Positions 17,239-26,016 of a stretch of DNA of 64,000 nucleotides are shown one piece after another (within the stretch, counting starts at the first letter, position 1; each line of letters starts with the position of its first letter). The stretch lies in the NCBI RefSeq assembly GCF_900096945.1, contig NZ_FMKA01000002.1, forward strand, positions 62,001 to 126,000, read 5' to 3'. The notes under the pieces were generated by a model that did not search any database, was not told the DNA's origin, and saw only the letters and a list, made by a program, of their open reading frames with translations. Source of the stretch: Anaerobium acetethylicum (GTDB lineage: Bacteria; Bacillota; Clostridia; Lachnospirales; Lachnospiraceae). The position numbers were made by a program, and so were the translations under genes.

Positions 17239-19167
17239 ATGAGTGAAGAGGATAATAAAAGTTTGGAAAGCAGCATCTATCAGTTTATACTCCGGAACTA
17301 TGTGAAGACGCCGATACTCCCATATACATTCCAGAATCTTGAGATTTCAGGAAGACGGGATATCCGGTTCGTACTCTGGGAAGATAATCTGGGATTTGCA
17401 TTTAAGGAAAAGCTGGCCCTGGAGATGACAGAAATCATAAGGGAGTGCGTGGCAGAAAAGCGGGCTGTAGGAAGACTGCGCAGGATGCTGCTGGAATGTC
17501 CAATCTATCTTTACATGGTAAGACTGGCGGCACGTCTGAAACTTCTTTTGGAGGAAGGATGCATTGACAGGAATGGCTTATATTCTTTTGGCATCATGCT
17601 TGCTACGGAGAGCCGGGAGGTTGAGGAAGTAAAGATTGGGATTCTGATCCTTGGCATGTATGAGAACGACATTACCAGGAAGATCATTGAAATACTGGGG
17701 AGACACAGTTCTTTTACCCTCTATGCCCTTGAATCTTCCAAGAATTTTAAAAACTGGAACAGCTTCATCTTCGGCATCGCCCAAACGACGGAAGGGTATG
17801 GGAAGCTGGCGGCCATTTATCTCCTGAATCCTGTTCTCAAAGAACAGAAGGAGTGGATGCTCCGTCAGGGCCCTGTGAATACCGTAGAGCCTGGGATGGC
17901 GGCGATGCTCTGTCTGGAAAAGGCGGATATGCTTGCGGAATACGATAAGTCTAGGATTTTCCAGGGGAATTTCAAGGAATATTCCTATCTGCTTGCATAT
18001 TCTGCAGAAAAGAATGATATCAGAAAATTCAGCAGGAGCCTTGTCATTTTGGAGAAATATATAGAAGCAATGCCGAAGTCAGCAGGAGCGTTTATTGATG
18101 TGGCAGCTGCGGCCATGATTGTAAAAAATATGAAGTCCGTTCTGAATGAAGAGGAACAAGATCCGGTTAAAGAACAAGGATGGACCAGGCAGATAGAAAG
18201 TGAAATCAAAACCGAATGCAGCCGAATGCTGAAGCAGCCGAAGTGGCTTCCTGTGGTTTTTTCAGAAATGGGGGCGCCGCATCACACAACAAGCCTGATC
18301 ATCAATACGCTGAGGAAGCTGGATATAACACCTGGATTCGAGGAATTCATTCCTCTGATACAGAGGGACCTGTTTGATATGGATCTTCTGGAATTCATGA
18401 TGGCGGAGCATGCTGAGATATATGTCAGCCAGGTGTATGACTACCTGCTCAAAGTGCTGCCACTGAAGGTGTTTGAAGATGAGCTGCTGAACATAAGGGA
18501 GGATGAGTTTACCTGGGAATACCGGCCGGATTTCTGGCTCATGTACCTGATTAGGGAGATGGGAAAAGAAAGATTCCTGGAAGAGGATTTTTACGTCCAG
18601 TGCCTGGGTGCACGTTTTCCGGGAGTACGTATGGAAGCGATAAAAGCGCTTCTTGGAATCCAGTCTGAATGGAGCGCTGATGTTCCGGATAAACTCAGGC
18701 AGGCTTATGGGAGAGAACCCGTGGCAGGGATTGCGAAAAGACTGCTGAGGCTGATTGGAAGCGGGGATTCACAGGAGGAAAAGGAGAAGCGGTATATAGA
18801 CGTTTCTAAAGAGCGATGCAGGGCATCCGCAGGTGATGTTCATCTCATGAATACCTTCATAGCCGGGACGGAAGCCTGTGATATACTGGTGATGAACAGT
18901 CATCTGGAGCATGGCGATGTCGTATGTCTGAAGAGGGAACCTGAGAATAAAACCAGCCCGGATACCATAATCGTGACGGCAGAGGATGGGTATGTATTGG
19001 GAGCGATTCCGGCATCAGACCGCATCATAGCTGCGGCGCTTATGGATAACGGGGAGAAGCTTTATGGAATTCTTACAAGCGGTACAGATATGCTACGGCC
19101 TGAAATCAAGATCATGATAAGCAGAAGAACGGAGGGAAAAGGAAAAATAATTCCGTTCTTCCAGTGA
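17239..19167 (+). CDS. Helical-repeat protein with C-terminal HIRAN domain
   Basis: 642 residues starting at the ATG preceded by GGAGGTGA; an in-frame start 39 bases upstream lacks such a site. Residues 1 to about 530 are alpha-helical with HEAT-like repeating hydrophobic patterns and no catalytic motif I can recognise. Residues from about 555 to 630 match HIRAN: FIAGTEACD, then GDVVCLKREPENKTSPDTI, VTAEDGYVLGAIPASD and a final LMDNGEKLYG. HIRAN domains in Rad5/HLTF bind 3' ends or stalled DNA, and in bacteria they appear alone or fused to nucleases. Here no helicase or nuclease is attached. A DNA-binding or damage-sensing scaffold is an inference only. It stands alone between a strong terminator and azlC. 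Confidence 0.8.
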   Translation: MSEEDNKSLESSIYQFILRNYVKTPILPYTFQNLEISGRRDIRFVLWEDNLGFAFKEKLALEMTEIIRECVAEKRAVGRLRRMLLECPIYLYMVRLAARLKLLLEEGCIDRNGLYSFGIMLATESREVEEVKIGILILGMYENDITRKIIEILGRHSSFTLYALESSKNFKNWNSFIFGIAQTTEGYGKLAAIYLLNPVLKEQKEWMLRQGPVNTVEPGMAAMLCLEKADMLAEYDKSRIFQGNFKEYSYLLAYSAEKNDIRKFSRSLVILEKYIEAMPKSAGAFIDVAAAAMIVKNMKSVLNEEEQDPVKEQGWTRQIESEIKTECSRMLKQPKWLPVVFSEMGAPHHTTSLIINTLRKLDITPGFEEFIPLIQRDLFDMDLLEFMMAEHAEIYVSQVYDYLLKVLPLKVFEDELLNIREDEFTWEYRPDFWLMYLIREMGKERFLEEDFYVQCLGARFPGVRMEAIKALLGIQSEWSADVPDKLRQAYGREPVAGIAKRLLRLIGSGDSQEEKEKRYIDVSKERCRASAGDVHLMNTFIAGTEACDILVMNSHLEHGDVVCLKREPENKTSPDTIIVTAEDGYVLGAIPASDRIIAAALMDNGEKLYGILTSGTDMLRPEIKIMISRRTEGKGKIIPFFQ

Positions 19168-19299
19168 ATTTATTGTCCAGCCTTTGAAATGGTGGTATAA
19201 TTGGTTTGCATTTTGCATTTTGTGTGCATTGCGAATTGATGAACATGCAAGATGTGTTTATGAGGGATTTGTATAAAAAATAAGTTTTAGGGGAATAAA

Positions 19300-20022
19300 A
19301 TGGGCAAGTATATTTCAAAACGTGAAAAATTTTTTTGGGGACTAAAAAAAGGCATGCCAATCGCCTTTGGATATATACCGGTCTCTTTTACATTCGGACT
19401 TATGGCTGTAAACGGAGGACTTCCGGTATGGCTGGCGATTTTCATATCGCTTTCGAATCTGACAAGTGCCGGACAGTTTGGAGGGACCAATCTGATCATT
19501 GCCGGAGCAGGATATCTGGAGATCGTGCTGACGGTTTTCGTAATCAATATCAGATATATGATGATGTCCCTCTCGCTGTCGCAGAAGGTGGAGCCGAACA
19601 CCACGCTCCTGCAGAGGCTGATATTCGGATTTGGTATAACCGATGAAACCTTTGTAGTTGCATCCATGGAACCAGGTAAAGTGGGCTTTCATTACATGCT
19701 GGGGCTGATAACCGGTCCGATAGCAGGATGGACAGTGGGAACGGCAGCAGGAGCTGTTGTCAGCACCTTCCTGCCCGAGGCTCTCAGCAGCGCCATGGGA
19801 ATTGCGCTTTATGCGATGTTTATTGCAATCATAGTGCCTCCTTCAAAGAAATCAATACCTGTGTTTATGATCGTGATCATCTCCATTGCAATCAATCTTA
19901 TTTTGAAATACATTCCTCTATTTTCATTCATCTCAGATGGATTCAGGGTGATTGTTGCAACAATCCTGGGAGCAGGAATCGGTGCGGCACTCTGGCCCAT
20001 TGAGGAAGCAGGAACGGATTAA
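19300..20022 (+). CDS. azlC: AzlC family branched-chain amino acid exporter subunit
   Basis: Large subunit of the AzlCD (LIV-E type) branched-chain amino acid exporter. The 240 residues have about seven to eight hydrophobic segments and the family-typical opening GMPIAFGYIPVSFTFG (residues 18-33), then SLSNLTSAGQFGG and FGFGITDETFVVA. AGGGGAATAAA precedes the ATG. The small subunit azlD begins 24 bases after the stop, so they form an operon. Substrates in B. subtilis and C. glutamicum homologues are Ile/Leu/Val, Met and azaleucine; which apply here is unknown. Confidence 0.93.
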   Translation: MGKYISKREKFFWGLKKGMPIAFGYIPVSFTFGLMAVNGGLPVWLAIFISLSNLTSAGQFGGTNLIIAGAGYLEIVLTVFVINIRYMMMSLSLSQKVEPNTTLLQRLIFGFGITDETFVVASMEPGKVGFHYMLGLITGPIAGWTVGTAAGAVVSTFLPEALSSAMGIALYAMFIAIIVPPSKKSIPVFMIVIISIAINLILKYIPLFSFISDGFRVIVATILGAGIGAALWPIEEAGTD

Positions 20023-20046
20023 GGGTTCGAAAGGATATTTTTTATA

Positions 20047-20358
20047 ATGACAGATAAATTTGTGTTAAAAGCTTTTATTGCTGTGCTTCTGATGGCAGCA
20101 GTAACCTATGTGCCAAGGGTGCTGCCCCTTGCAGTATTCAGGAGAGAAATCAAATCAAAATATATAAAGACATTCCTGAAGTATATCCCGTATTCAGTCC
20201 TGGGGGCTCTTACATTTCCGGATATCATATATTCCACTGGCAATTTTAAAACAGCAGTATGCGGAACGGCAGCAGCCCTTTTTCTGGCATACAGGGAAAA
20301 GAGCCTGGTTGTAGTAGCCCTTGGGGCGATTGTGGTCGTTTTCCTGGCAGGGCTCTAG
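20047..20358 (+). CDS. azlD: AzlD family branched-chain amino acid exporter subunit
   Basis: 103-residue membrane protein, the small partner of AzlC. It shows four hydrophobic segments and the AzlD hallmark VTYVPRVLPLAVF near residues 19-31, followed by KYIPYSVLGALTFPDI. The stop is immediately followed by the truncated transposase fragment, so the native 3' flank, including any terminator, appears to have been displaced. Confidence 0.93.
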   Translation: MTDKFVLKAFIAVLLMAAVTYVPRVLPLAVFRREIKSKYIKTFLKYIPYSVLGALTFPDIIYSTGNFKTAVCGTAAALFLAYREKSLVVVALGAIVVVFLAGL

Positions 20359-20359
20359 A

Positions 20360-20635
20360 ATGAGGACGTCATACAAAACATTCTTTCGGCTCTCATTCAA
20401 AGGGAACCACAAGAAAAACCAAAGCTTTACGATGCCAAGAAAAGCAAAGCGCAGAGGAGAACACGAAAAACACAGGGGTATTTCAAAGGAACAGGTTTGT
20501 ATTCCATGTGCAATCGACCGCAAAGGCCATTCTTTCGCAAAGATAGCAACTCTTGGACAAGTGAGAACTATCGATCGGCACCAGATCTACGATGACAGGA
20601 TAAAAAAGATTCGATCATTTACACAGACTGAATGA
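20360..20635 (+). pseudogene. IS1595-family transposase fragment
   Basis: About 90 codons resembling the middle of an IS1595-family DDE transposase: TFFRLSFKGNHKK, then MPRKAKRRGEH, KHRGISKEQVCIPCAIDRKG and SFAKIATLGQV. The N-terminal zinc-ribbon region and first catalytic aspartate (expected just before TFF) and the whole C-terminal third are missing. The apparent start at 20360 has no ribosome binding site. The piece abuts the azlD stop directly, with no inverted repeats or target duplication recognisable, so it is a decayed remnant. The family call rests on motif memory, not a search. Confidence 0.7.
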
Positions 20636-20737
20636 ACTTCTATGTAAGGTTTTTTAAGAAGAATGCCTGAGCTCATTCGGTTGAAATCCGGCAAGGAAAA
20701 CTTTTGAACAATTTATCAGAAAAGTATACCTGTTTTT

Positions 20738-21316
20738 ATGAGTGAAGAAAATTCAAAAGGACGTGGGAAGTTGAATTATATATTTTTTTATGAAACATGT
20801 TTAGGACGCATCGGAATCGGGGCGACGGAGCTGGAAGTCACGAATCTGTATCTTGGAACACAGGAATGCCGGGAAGTTGAAGAGCGGATTTCCGGGTGTC
20901 AGGGAACGGCAGGAGAAACTATGGCTGAAATCCGGGAAACGTGCCTGATCAAGGAGGCTTTCAGGCAGCTCAATGAATATCTGGAGGGAGAGCGGCGGAC
21001 GTTCCAGCTCCCGCTTAATCCGGCGGGAACGGCATATCAGAGGAAGGTATGGGATATGCTGTTAAGAATCCCATACGGAAAGACTTCCAGCTATAAGGAG
21101 ATTGCGGAAGCTGTTGGAAATGCAAAAGCGGCAAGGGCGGTTGGAATGGCAAATAACAGGAATCCCATCCCCATATTCATTCCCTGTCACAGGGTGATTG
21201 GTTCTGACGGAAGCATGAAGGGATATTATGGAGGCATTGATATGAAAAGGCGTCTCCTGGAAATCGAGGGCGCGGTTAAAGAACAGGAAATCAGAATAAA
21301 ACAAAAAAACAGGTAA
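20738..21316 (+). CDS. ogt: Methylated-DNA--[protein]-cysteine S-methyltransferase
   Basis: Suicide enzyme that transfers the alkyl group from O6-methylguanine to its own cysteine. The acceptor is C150 in IPCHRVIGSDG. The preceding winged helix (YQRKVWDMLLRIPYGKTSSYKEIA, then AARAVGMANNRNP with the arginine finger) is complete. The usual GYGGGL after the active site reads GYYGGID, a mild variation. Of 192 residues, the first 12 are uncertain: the ATG at 20738 has no Shine-Dalgarno sequence, and a TTG at 20771 preceded by GTGGGAAG is a reasonable alternative. Confidence 0.94.
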   Translation: MSEENSKGRGKLNYIFFYETCLGRIGIGATELEVTNLYLGTQECREVEERISGCQGTAGETMAEIRETCLIKEAFRQLNEYLEGERRTFQLPLNPAGTAYQRKVWDMLLRIPYGKTSSYKEIAEAVGNAKAARAVGMANNRNPIPIFIPCHRVIGSDGSMKGYYGGIDMKRRLLEIEGAVKEQEIRIKQKNR

Positions 21317-21317
21317 G

Positions 21318-21345
21318 CACCATGGCTTCTGGCTGTGGTGTTTTT
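21318..21345 (+). terminator. Predicted terminator of ogt
   Basis: A 7-bp stem (CACCATG with TGTGGTG, two G-U pairs) followed by TTTTT, right after the stop. Confidence 0.6.
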
Positions 21346-21347
21346 CA

Positions 21348-21392
21348 ATCACAGTGAAGTTTGTCCTGTGATATAAAAATACAATACGTGGG
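21348..21392 (+). repeat. Family B hairpin repeat (short)
   Basis: ATCACAG and CTGTGAT arms around GTTTGTC, followed by ATAAAAATAC and ACGTGGG. This is the shape of the family B units at 15.6 and 29.1 kb, without the long tail. Confidence 0.5.
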
Positions 21393-21444
21393 AAAAAAAG
21401 GAAATAAGTCACTTCTATAATTTTGAAGCGTGTTACTTTTTTGA

Positions 21445-21473
21445 TTGTTTTTTGCAGAGAGAAACTGTATAAT
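21445..21473 (+). promoter_or_regulatory. Promoter of the hybrid kinase operon
   Basis: TTGTTT at 21445-21450, 17-base spacer, TATAAT at 21468-21473. The leader to the start is about 108 bases. Confidence 0.6.
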
Positions 21474-21587
21474 TAATTAAAATAAGAAGTAAGATTCTGT
21501 ATCTGGCGGAATAGGGATTTGGCTGATGAGGGAAGACACAGGTTATACGGATAAGGCTTACTATGACCAGAATGAGGGGATGAAGTC

Positions 21588-24500
21588 ATGAATAATATGA
21601 ATGAGAGCAGCGGCGAACGGGATATTATGGAACGTTTTCTTTCTGCAAACCAGAATCTAACCATCATCGTCGATCAGCATACACGTTTTTTAAAAACCAA
21701 CTGTGCCTGGGAGAAGACGCTGGGTTACTCAGAGGAGGAACTGCAGAGGAAGAACCTTTTCGGGCTTGTCCATCCACAGGAAACGGAGTCTTTTTATGAG
21801 GAGCTGAAATCCATTAAGGAGCAGCAGGCATTTGCCGGCATAACAAGACGATTCAGGCACAAAGACGGAACGTACAGATCCATAGAAATCTGGGGCTATT
21901 TTAAAGATGAGTGCTATTACATGGTAGCAAAGGATGTATCTGACATTGTAAAAATGCAGAAGGCAATGGAGGAAAGCGAAAAGAACTTCCATACATTTTT
22001 TGAAACCATAGATGATATGGTATTTGTTGCCGATAAAAGCGGAGAGATTTTATATGTCAACCAGACAGCGGTGGAAAAGCTGGGCTATGCAAGGGACGCC
22101 CTGATTGGAATGAAGATTATCGATATTCATCCTGAAGTCTACCGCGAGGAAGCATCAGCTATAATCCGTGATATGCTTGGAGGCATCAGAAATTACTGCC
22201 CGCTTCCGATCCAGAAGAAAAATGGGGAATTCCTGCCGGTGGAGACAAGGATTACGTTCGGCACCTGGAATGGGAAGAACTGTATATATGGCATATCAAA
22301 GGATCTTTCAAAACAGCAGGCAGCCCTTGATAAATTCCAGAAATTCTTCAATAACAATCCATCGCTCATGGCAGTTACCAGAATCAGCGATTACACCATA
22401 AGCGATGTGAATAAGGCTTTCCTTGAGAAACTGGGATTTGAAAAGGAAGAGGTCATTGGGAAAAAAGGAAGCGAGATCGGTATATTCGTACCAGCGGGAA
22501 ATACAGATGATCTGGTACGAGAACTTGCTGAAACCGGTATGATCGAATCAGTCGAGCTGGATATGAAAAACCGTGACGGGGAAATCCTTCACGGCGTATT
22601 TTCCTGTACAAGAATCGATAACCAGGGAGAAGTCAGCTACCTGTCAGTATTCACGGATATTACCGAGCAGAAGGACATGGAAATGAAGCTGCATGCGGCA
22701 CGGGAAAATATGCAGGTCATACTGGACAACCTTCCCGCAATGGCATGGATGAAGGATGAAGAAGGACGTTTTATAGATGTAAACAAGGAGTTTGTGAGAT
22801 ATAGCGGAAGAGAGCTGCATGAAATTATCGGCCATACGGATTTTGATGTATGGGAGGAAGAGCTGGCAAGACACTGCTCGGAAGAAGATCAGAAAGTCAT
22901 GGAGTCCAGGGAAAAACAGACCAGGGTTTTTAAGTGTTGCAAGGATGGCAATGTCAAATGGTTTGAAACCCATAAGAGCCCGATCTTTGGAAGAGTACGG
23001 AAAGTAATCGGACTTACCGGAATCATACAGGATGTCACTGATCGAAAAGAAATGGAAATAAACCTGGAAATGGAAAAACGTTTCACCGATCAGATGCTGA
23101 ATGCGATTCCGGATATCCTTTTCTATAAGGATGTAAAGGGACGGTACATCGGTTTCAACAAGGCCTTTGAAGACCAGTTTCCCAATCAGACAAGAGAAGA
23201 AATCATGGGAAAAACCGACAGGGAGCTCATGTGGGATCCGGAAGATGCCGAATACTTTGTCAAAACTGACAAGGCAGTTCTGGAGCAGGGAAAGCAGATG
23301 TCTGTAGAGGATATGGTAACAAAGGTAAACGGCGAGGCGAGAATTATCGAAACCAAAAAGGTGCCCTTTTATAACAATGATGGACAGATCGGTGGAATTC
23401 TCGGTGTTGCCAGGGATATAACCACGCATAAGGCAATGAAGGAAGAACTGCGGGAAAGCGAAGAGCGGTTCAGGCAGCTTTTTGAAAATATGACAAATGG
23501 ATTTTCCCTGAATGAAGTGGTTTATGATCAGGAAGGGAAGCCATGCGACTGCAGGTATCTGCTTGTGAACAGAGCATACGAAAAGGCGACGGGGAGAGCT
23601 GGGAGCAGCATTGTTGGAAAAACATATTCTGAAGTGATGGAAGGAATTGACGAGAAGCGTATCCTGGATTACTGCAGGGTCGCCATTTCAGGAAAGCCGA
23701 TGACTCTGGAACGAAGTGTATCCGGAGAGGACAAGATTATAAGCGAGTTCGTCTACAGCCCTCGCAAGGACCAGTTCGCGATAATCTATGAGGATATAAC
23801 GGAAAGGAAAAAATTAGATGAAGCGCTGATTGAAGCCAAACAGAATGCAGAACAGGCAAATAAGGCGAAGGATCGTTTCCTTGCGACGATGTCCCATGAA
23901 ATACGGACCCCAATGAACGGGATATTGGGATTTCTGCAGCTGCTGGAGAAAACGGAGCTGACCCGGGAACAGAGGGGATATGTAGATAACATGAAAACTT
24001 CCTCAAATCTGCTGCACAGCGTAATCGATGACATCCTGGATTTTTCGAAAATGGAAGCCAGAGGCGTCGAACTGGAGAATATCCCTTTTAATCTGCATGA
24101 TGTGGCGGAGGATGCAGTAATTCCCTTTGCTGCCGCAGCATTCAATAAAGAGATCGATATTAATCTCTATATTGAACCGGGCACTCCGGAACATGTTACC
24201 GGCGATCCGACGAGGCTGAAGCAGGTGGTTGCAAATCTCATGAACAATGCAGTCAAGTTCACTGATTCGGGAAGCGTTTCGGTGACCATATCCAAAGGGG
24301 CTGAAACAGAAGAACGCTATGAGATTCTCTTTAAGGTGGAGGATACAGGGATAGGGATTCCAAGTGAAGTGATTCCGAAACTATTCAAGCCATTCAATCA
24401 GGCTGACAGTTCGACGATCAGGCGGTTCGGCGGAACCGGACTGGGGCTTTCGATTTCGAAGACCCTTGTTGAAGCCATGGGCGGAACGATAAGTGTCGAT

Positions 24501-26012
24501 AGCGTTCCGAATAAGGGAAGTATCTTCAGTTTCACGGTCAGGCTTGGCAGGAGGGTTGGAAATCTGCCAGTCAGTCTGCAGGATATGGATGAATATAAGG
24601 TACTGAAGGACAAGAAGGTGATGCTTGTCGGCGGAAATATCCGCAGCCGTGGCATCCTTGCTTCCTATCTGAGAGAGATAGGCATGGGGGTGATCGAACT
24701 ATCAGAGGGATCTGAGGCCATAGCAGAACTGATGCAGAGCTGGAAAGGCAGAGTCCATGCAGTGGTTATGTCAGACAGGATTCAGGATATGGATACAGAA
24801 GACCTTTCTGTAGCCCTGAAATCCATTTCCATGACAAAGGACATTCCCCAGATTATAGTAGCGTCGAAGATGTCAAATGCAGACGGAGCAGGGACAGCAG
24901 CCAGAACCACACTGCCGAAACCCTTCAGAAAGCGGGAGCTCCTTTCTGTGATGGCGGAAGAAATAGAGAAGTCCATAAACAGAAAGGCAGAAACAGAGAC
25001 AGGGGAGTCCAGGGAGGAAACAAGCAGAAAAGAGTCTGAAAAGTCAATATATTCAGAAAAGCCAGGAATCCAGGAGGGTGGAGACCGCAGCCAGAGAAAA
25101 CAGCGGATTCTGGTGGTCGATGATGTTCTGGTAAATATCCAGCTGCTGATAGCTGCCCTGGAAAAGGACTATGATATCATTCCTGCGGCGAATGGAAAAG
25201 AAGCGATTCGAATCGCGCATTCTGAAAACAAGCCGGATCTCATATTGCTGGATGTCATGATGCCGGAAATGAACGGATATGAAGTTTGCCAGCGCCTGTC
25301 AGAAGATTCTGAAACAAAGGACATCCCTGTCATTTTCCTCACAGCCATGAGAGAAGTTGAAGATGAGGAATACGGCCTTAAGCTGGGAGCGGTGGATTAT
25401 ATCACCAAACCGTTCAGTATACCAATTGTGAAACTGAAGGTGAAGAATCAGCTTGCGATCAAGAAGTATGAAAATCAGCTGAAGGAAAATTCACGGACGG
25501 ATCCGCTGACGGGAATAGCCAACAGAAGGAGGTTCGATGAAACCTTCGAGGTGGAATTAAGGCGTGCAAGGAGAATGGGAACATGCTTTTCCGTACTGAT
25601 TGCGGACATCGATCATTTCAAGAACTACAATGATGCTTATGGGCATCTGGCTGGCGATGATTGCCTCTGCCTGGTGGCCGGCATTATCAGAGACTCTCTT
25701 AGAAGACCGGCCGATCTGGCGGCAAGATGGGGGGGCGAAGAATTCGTCTGCCTGCTCCCCGATACCGACAGGAAAGGGGCCGCGGTCATTGGAGAAATGA
25801 TACGGCAGGCGGTGATGGATCTTGCAATTCCCCATAAAGATTCAAAAGTGGCAGAGGTAGTGACGGTTTCCATCGGGTCTGTGACGTCTGATCCGAAAGA
25901 AGAAAGCGACTATGAAAAGCTTATGGAAAGGGCTGACCAGGCATTGTATGCAGCAAAGGGATCAGGAAGAAACAGGGTCTGCAGCTGGGATCAGGTGAAG
26001 GACGGGAGGTAA
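21588..26012 (+). CDS. Multi-PAS hybrid histidine kinase with receiver domains and C-terminal diguanylate cyclase
   Basis: 1474-residue cytoplasmic signalling protein without membrane segments. In order: six PAS-like sensor modules (roughly 14-120, 128-240, 246-362, 368-490, 495-620, 623-745), HisKA with phospho-acceptor H770 (MSHEIRTPMNG), an HATPase domain (about 875-1000, NLMNNAVKF and GGTGLGLSI), a degenerate receiver (about 1008-1125, acidic pocket replaced by VGGN), an intact receiver (ILVVDD, phospho-acceptor D1222, TKPF), then GGDEF with the active-site GGEEF (1382-1386) and an RPAD inhibitory-site motif five residues before it. This suggests PAS signals set c-di-GMP synthesis through internal phosphotransfer. 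GAGGGGATGAAG precedes the ATG, and uvsE follows after 4 bases. Confidence 0.95.
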   Translation: MNNMNESSGERDIMERFLSANQNLTIIVDQHTRFLKTNCAWEKTLGYSEEELQRKNLFGLVHPQETESFYEELKSIKEQQAFAGITRRFRHKDGTYRSIEIWGYFKDECYYMVAKDVSDIVKMQKAMEESEKNFHTFFETIDDMVFVADKSGEILYVNQTAVEKLGYARDALIGMKIIDIHPEVYREEASAIIRDMLGGIRNYCPLPIQKKNGEFLPVETRITFGTWNGKNCIYGISKDLSKQQAALDKFQKFFNNNPSLMAVTRISDYTISDVNKAFLEKLGFEKEEVIGKKGSEIGIFVPAGNTDDLVRELAETGMIESVELDMKNRDGEILHGVFSCTRIDNQGEVSYLSVFTDITEQKDMEMKLHAARENMQVILDNLPAMAWMKDEEGRFIDVNKEFVRYSGRELHEIIGHTDFDVWEEELARHCSEEDQKVMESREKQTRVFKCCKDGNVKWFETHKSPIFGRVRKVIGLTGIIQDVTDRKEMEINLEMEKRFTDQMLNAIPDILFYKDVKGRYIGFNKAFEDQFPNQTREEIMGKTDRELMWDPEDAEYFVKTDKAVLEQGKQMSVEDMVTKVNGEARIIETKKVPFYNNDGQIGGILGVARDITTHKAMKEELRESEERFRQLFENMTNGFSLNEVVYDQEGKPCDCRYLLVNRAYEKATGRAGSSIVGKTYSEVMEGIDEKRILDYCRVAISGKPMTLERSVSGEDKIISEFVYSPRKDQFAIIYEDITERKKLDEALIEAKQNAEQANKAKDRFLATMSHEIRTPMNGILGFLQLLEKTELTREQRGYVDNMKTSSNLLHSVIDDILDFSKMEARGVELENIPFNLHDVAEDAVIPFAAAAFNKEIDINLYIEPGTPEHVTGDPTRLKQVVANLMNNAVKFTDSGSVSVTISKGAETEERYEILFKVEDTGIGIPSEVIPKLFKPFNQADSSTIRRFGGTGLGLSISKTLVEAMGGTISVDSVPNKGSIFSFTVRLGRRVGNLPVSLQDMDEYKVLKDKKVMLVGGNIRSRGILASYLREIGMGVIELSEGSEAIAELMQSWKGRVHAVVMSDRIQDMDTEDLSVALKSISMTKDIPQIIVASKMSNADGAGTAARTTLPKPFRKRELLSVMAEEIEKSINRKAETETGESREETSRKESEKSIYSEKPGIQEGGDRSQRKQRILVVDDVLVNIQLLIAALEKDYDIIPAANGKEAIRIAHSENKPDLILLDVMMPEMNGYEVCQRLSEDSETKDIPVIFLTAMREVEDEEYGLKLGAVDYITKPFSIPIVKLKVKNQLAIKKYENQLKENSRTDPLTGIANRRRFDETFEVELRRARRMGTCFSVLIADIDHFKNYNDAYGHLAGDDCLCLVAGIIRDSLRRPADLAARWGGEEFVCLLPDTDRKGAAVIGEMIRQAVMDLAIPHKDSKVAEVVTVSIGSVTSDPKEESDYEKLMERADQALYAAKGSGRNRVCSWDQVKDGR

Positions 26013-26016
26013 AAGT

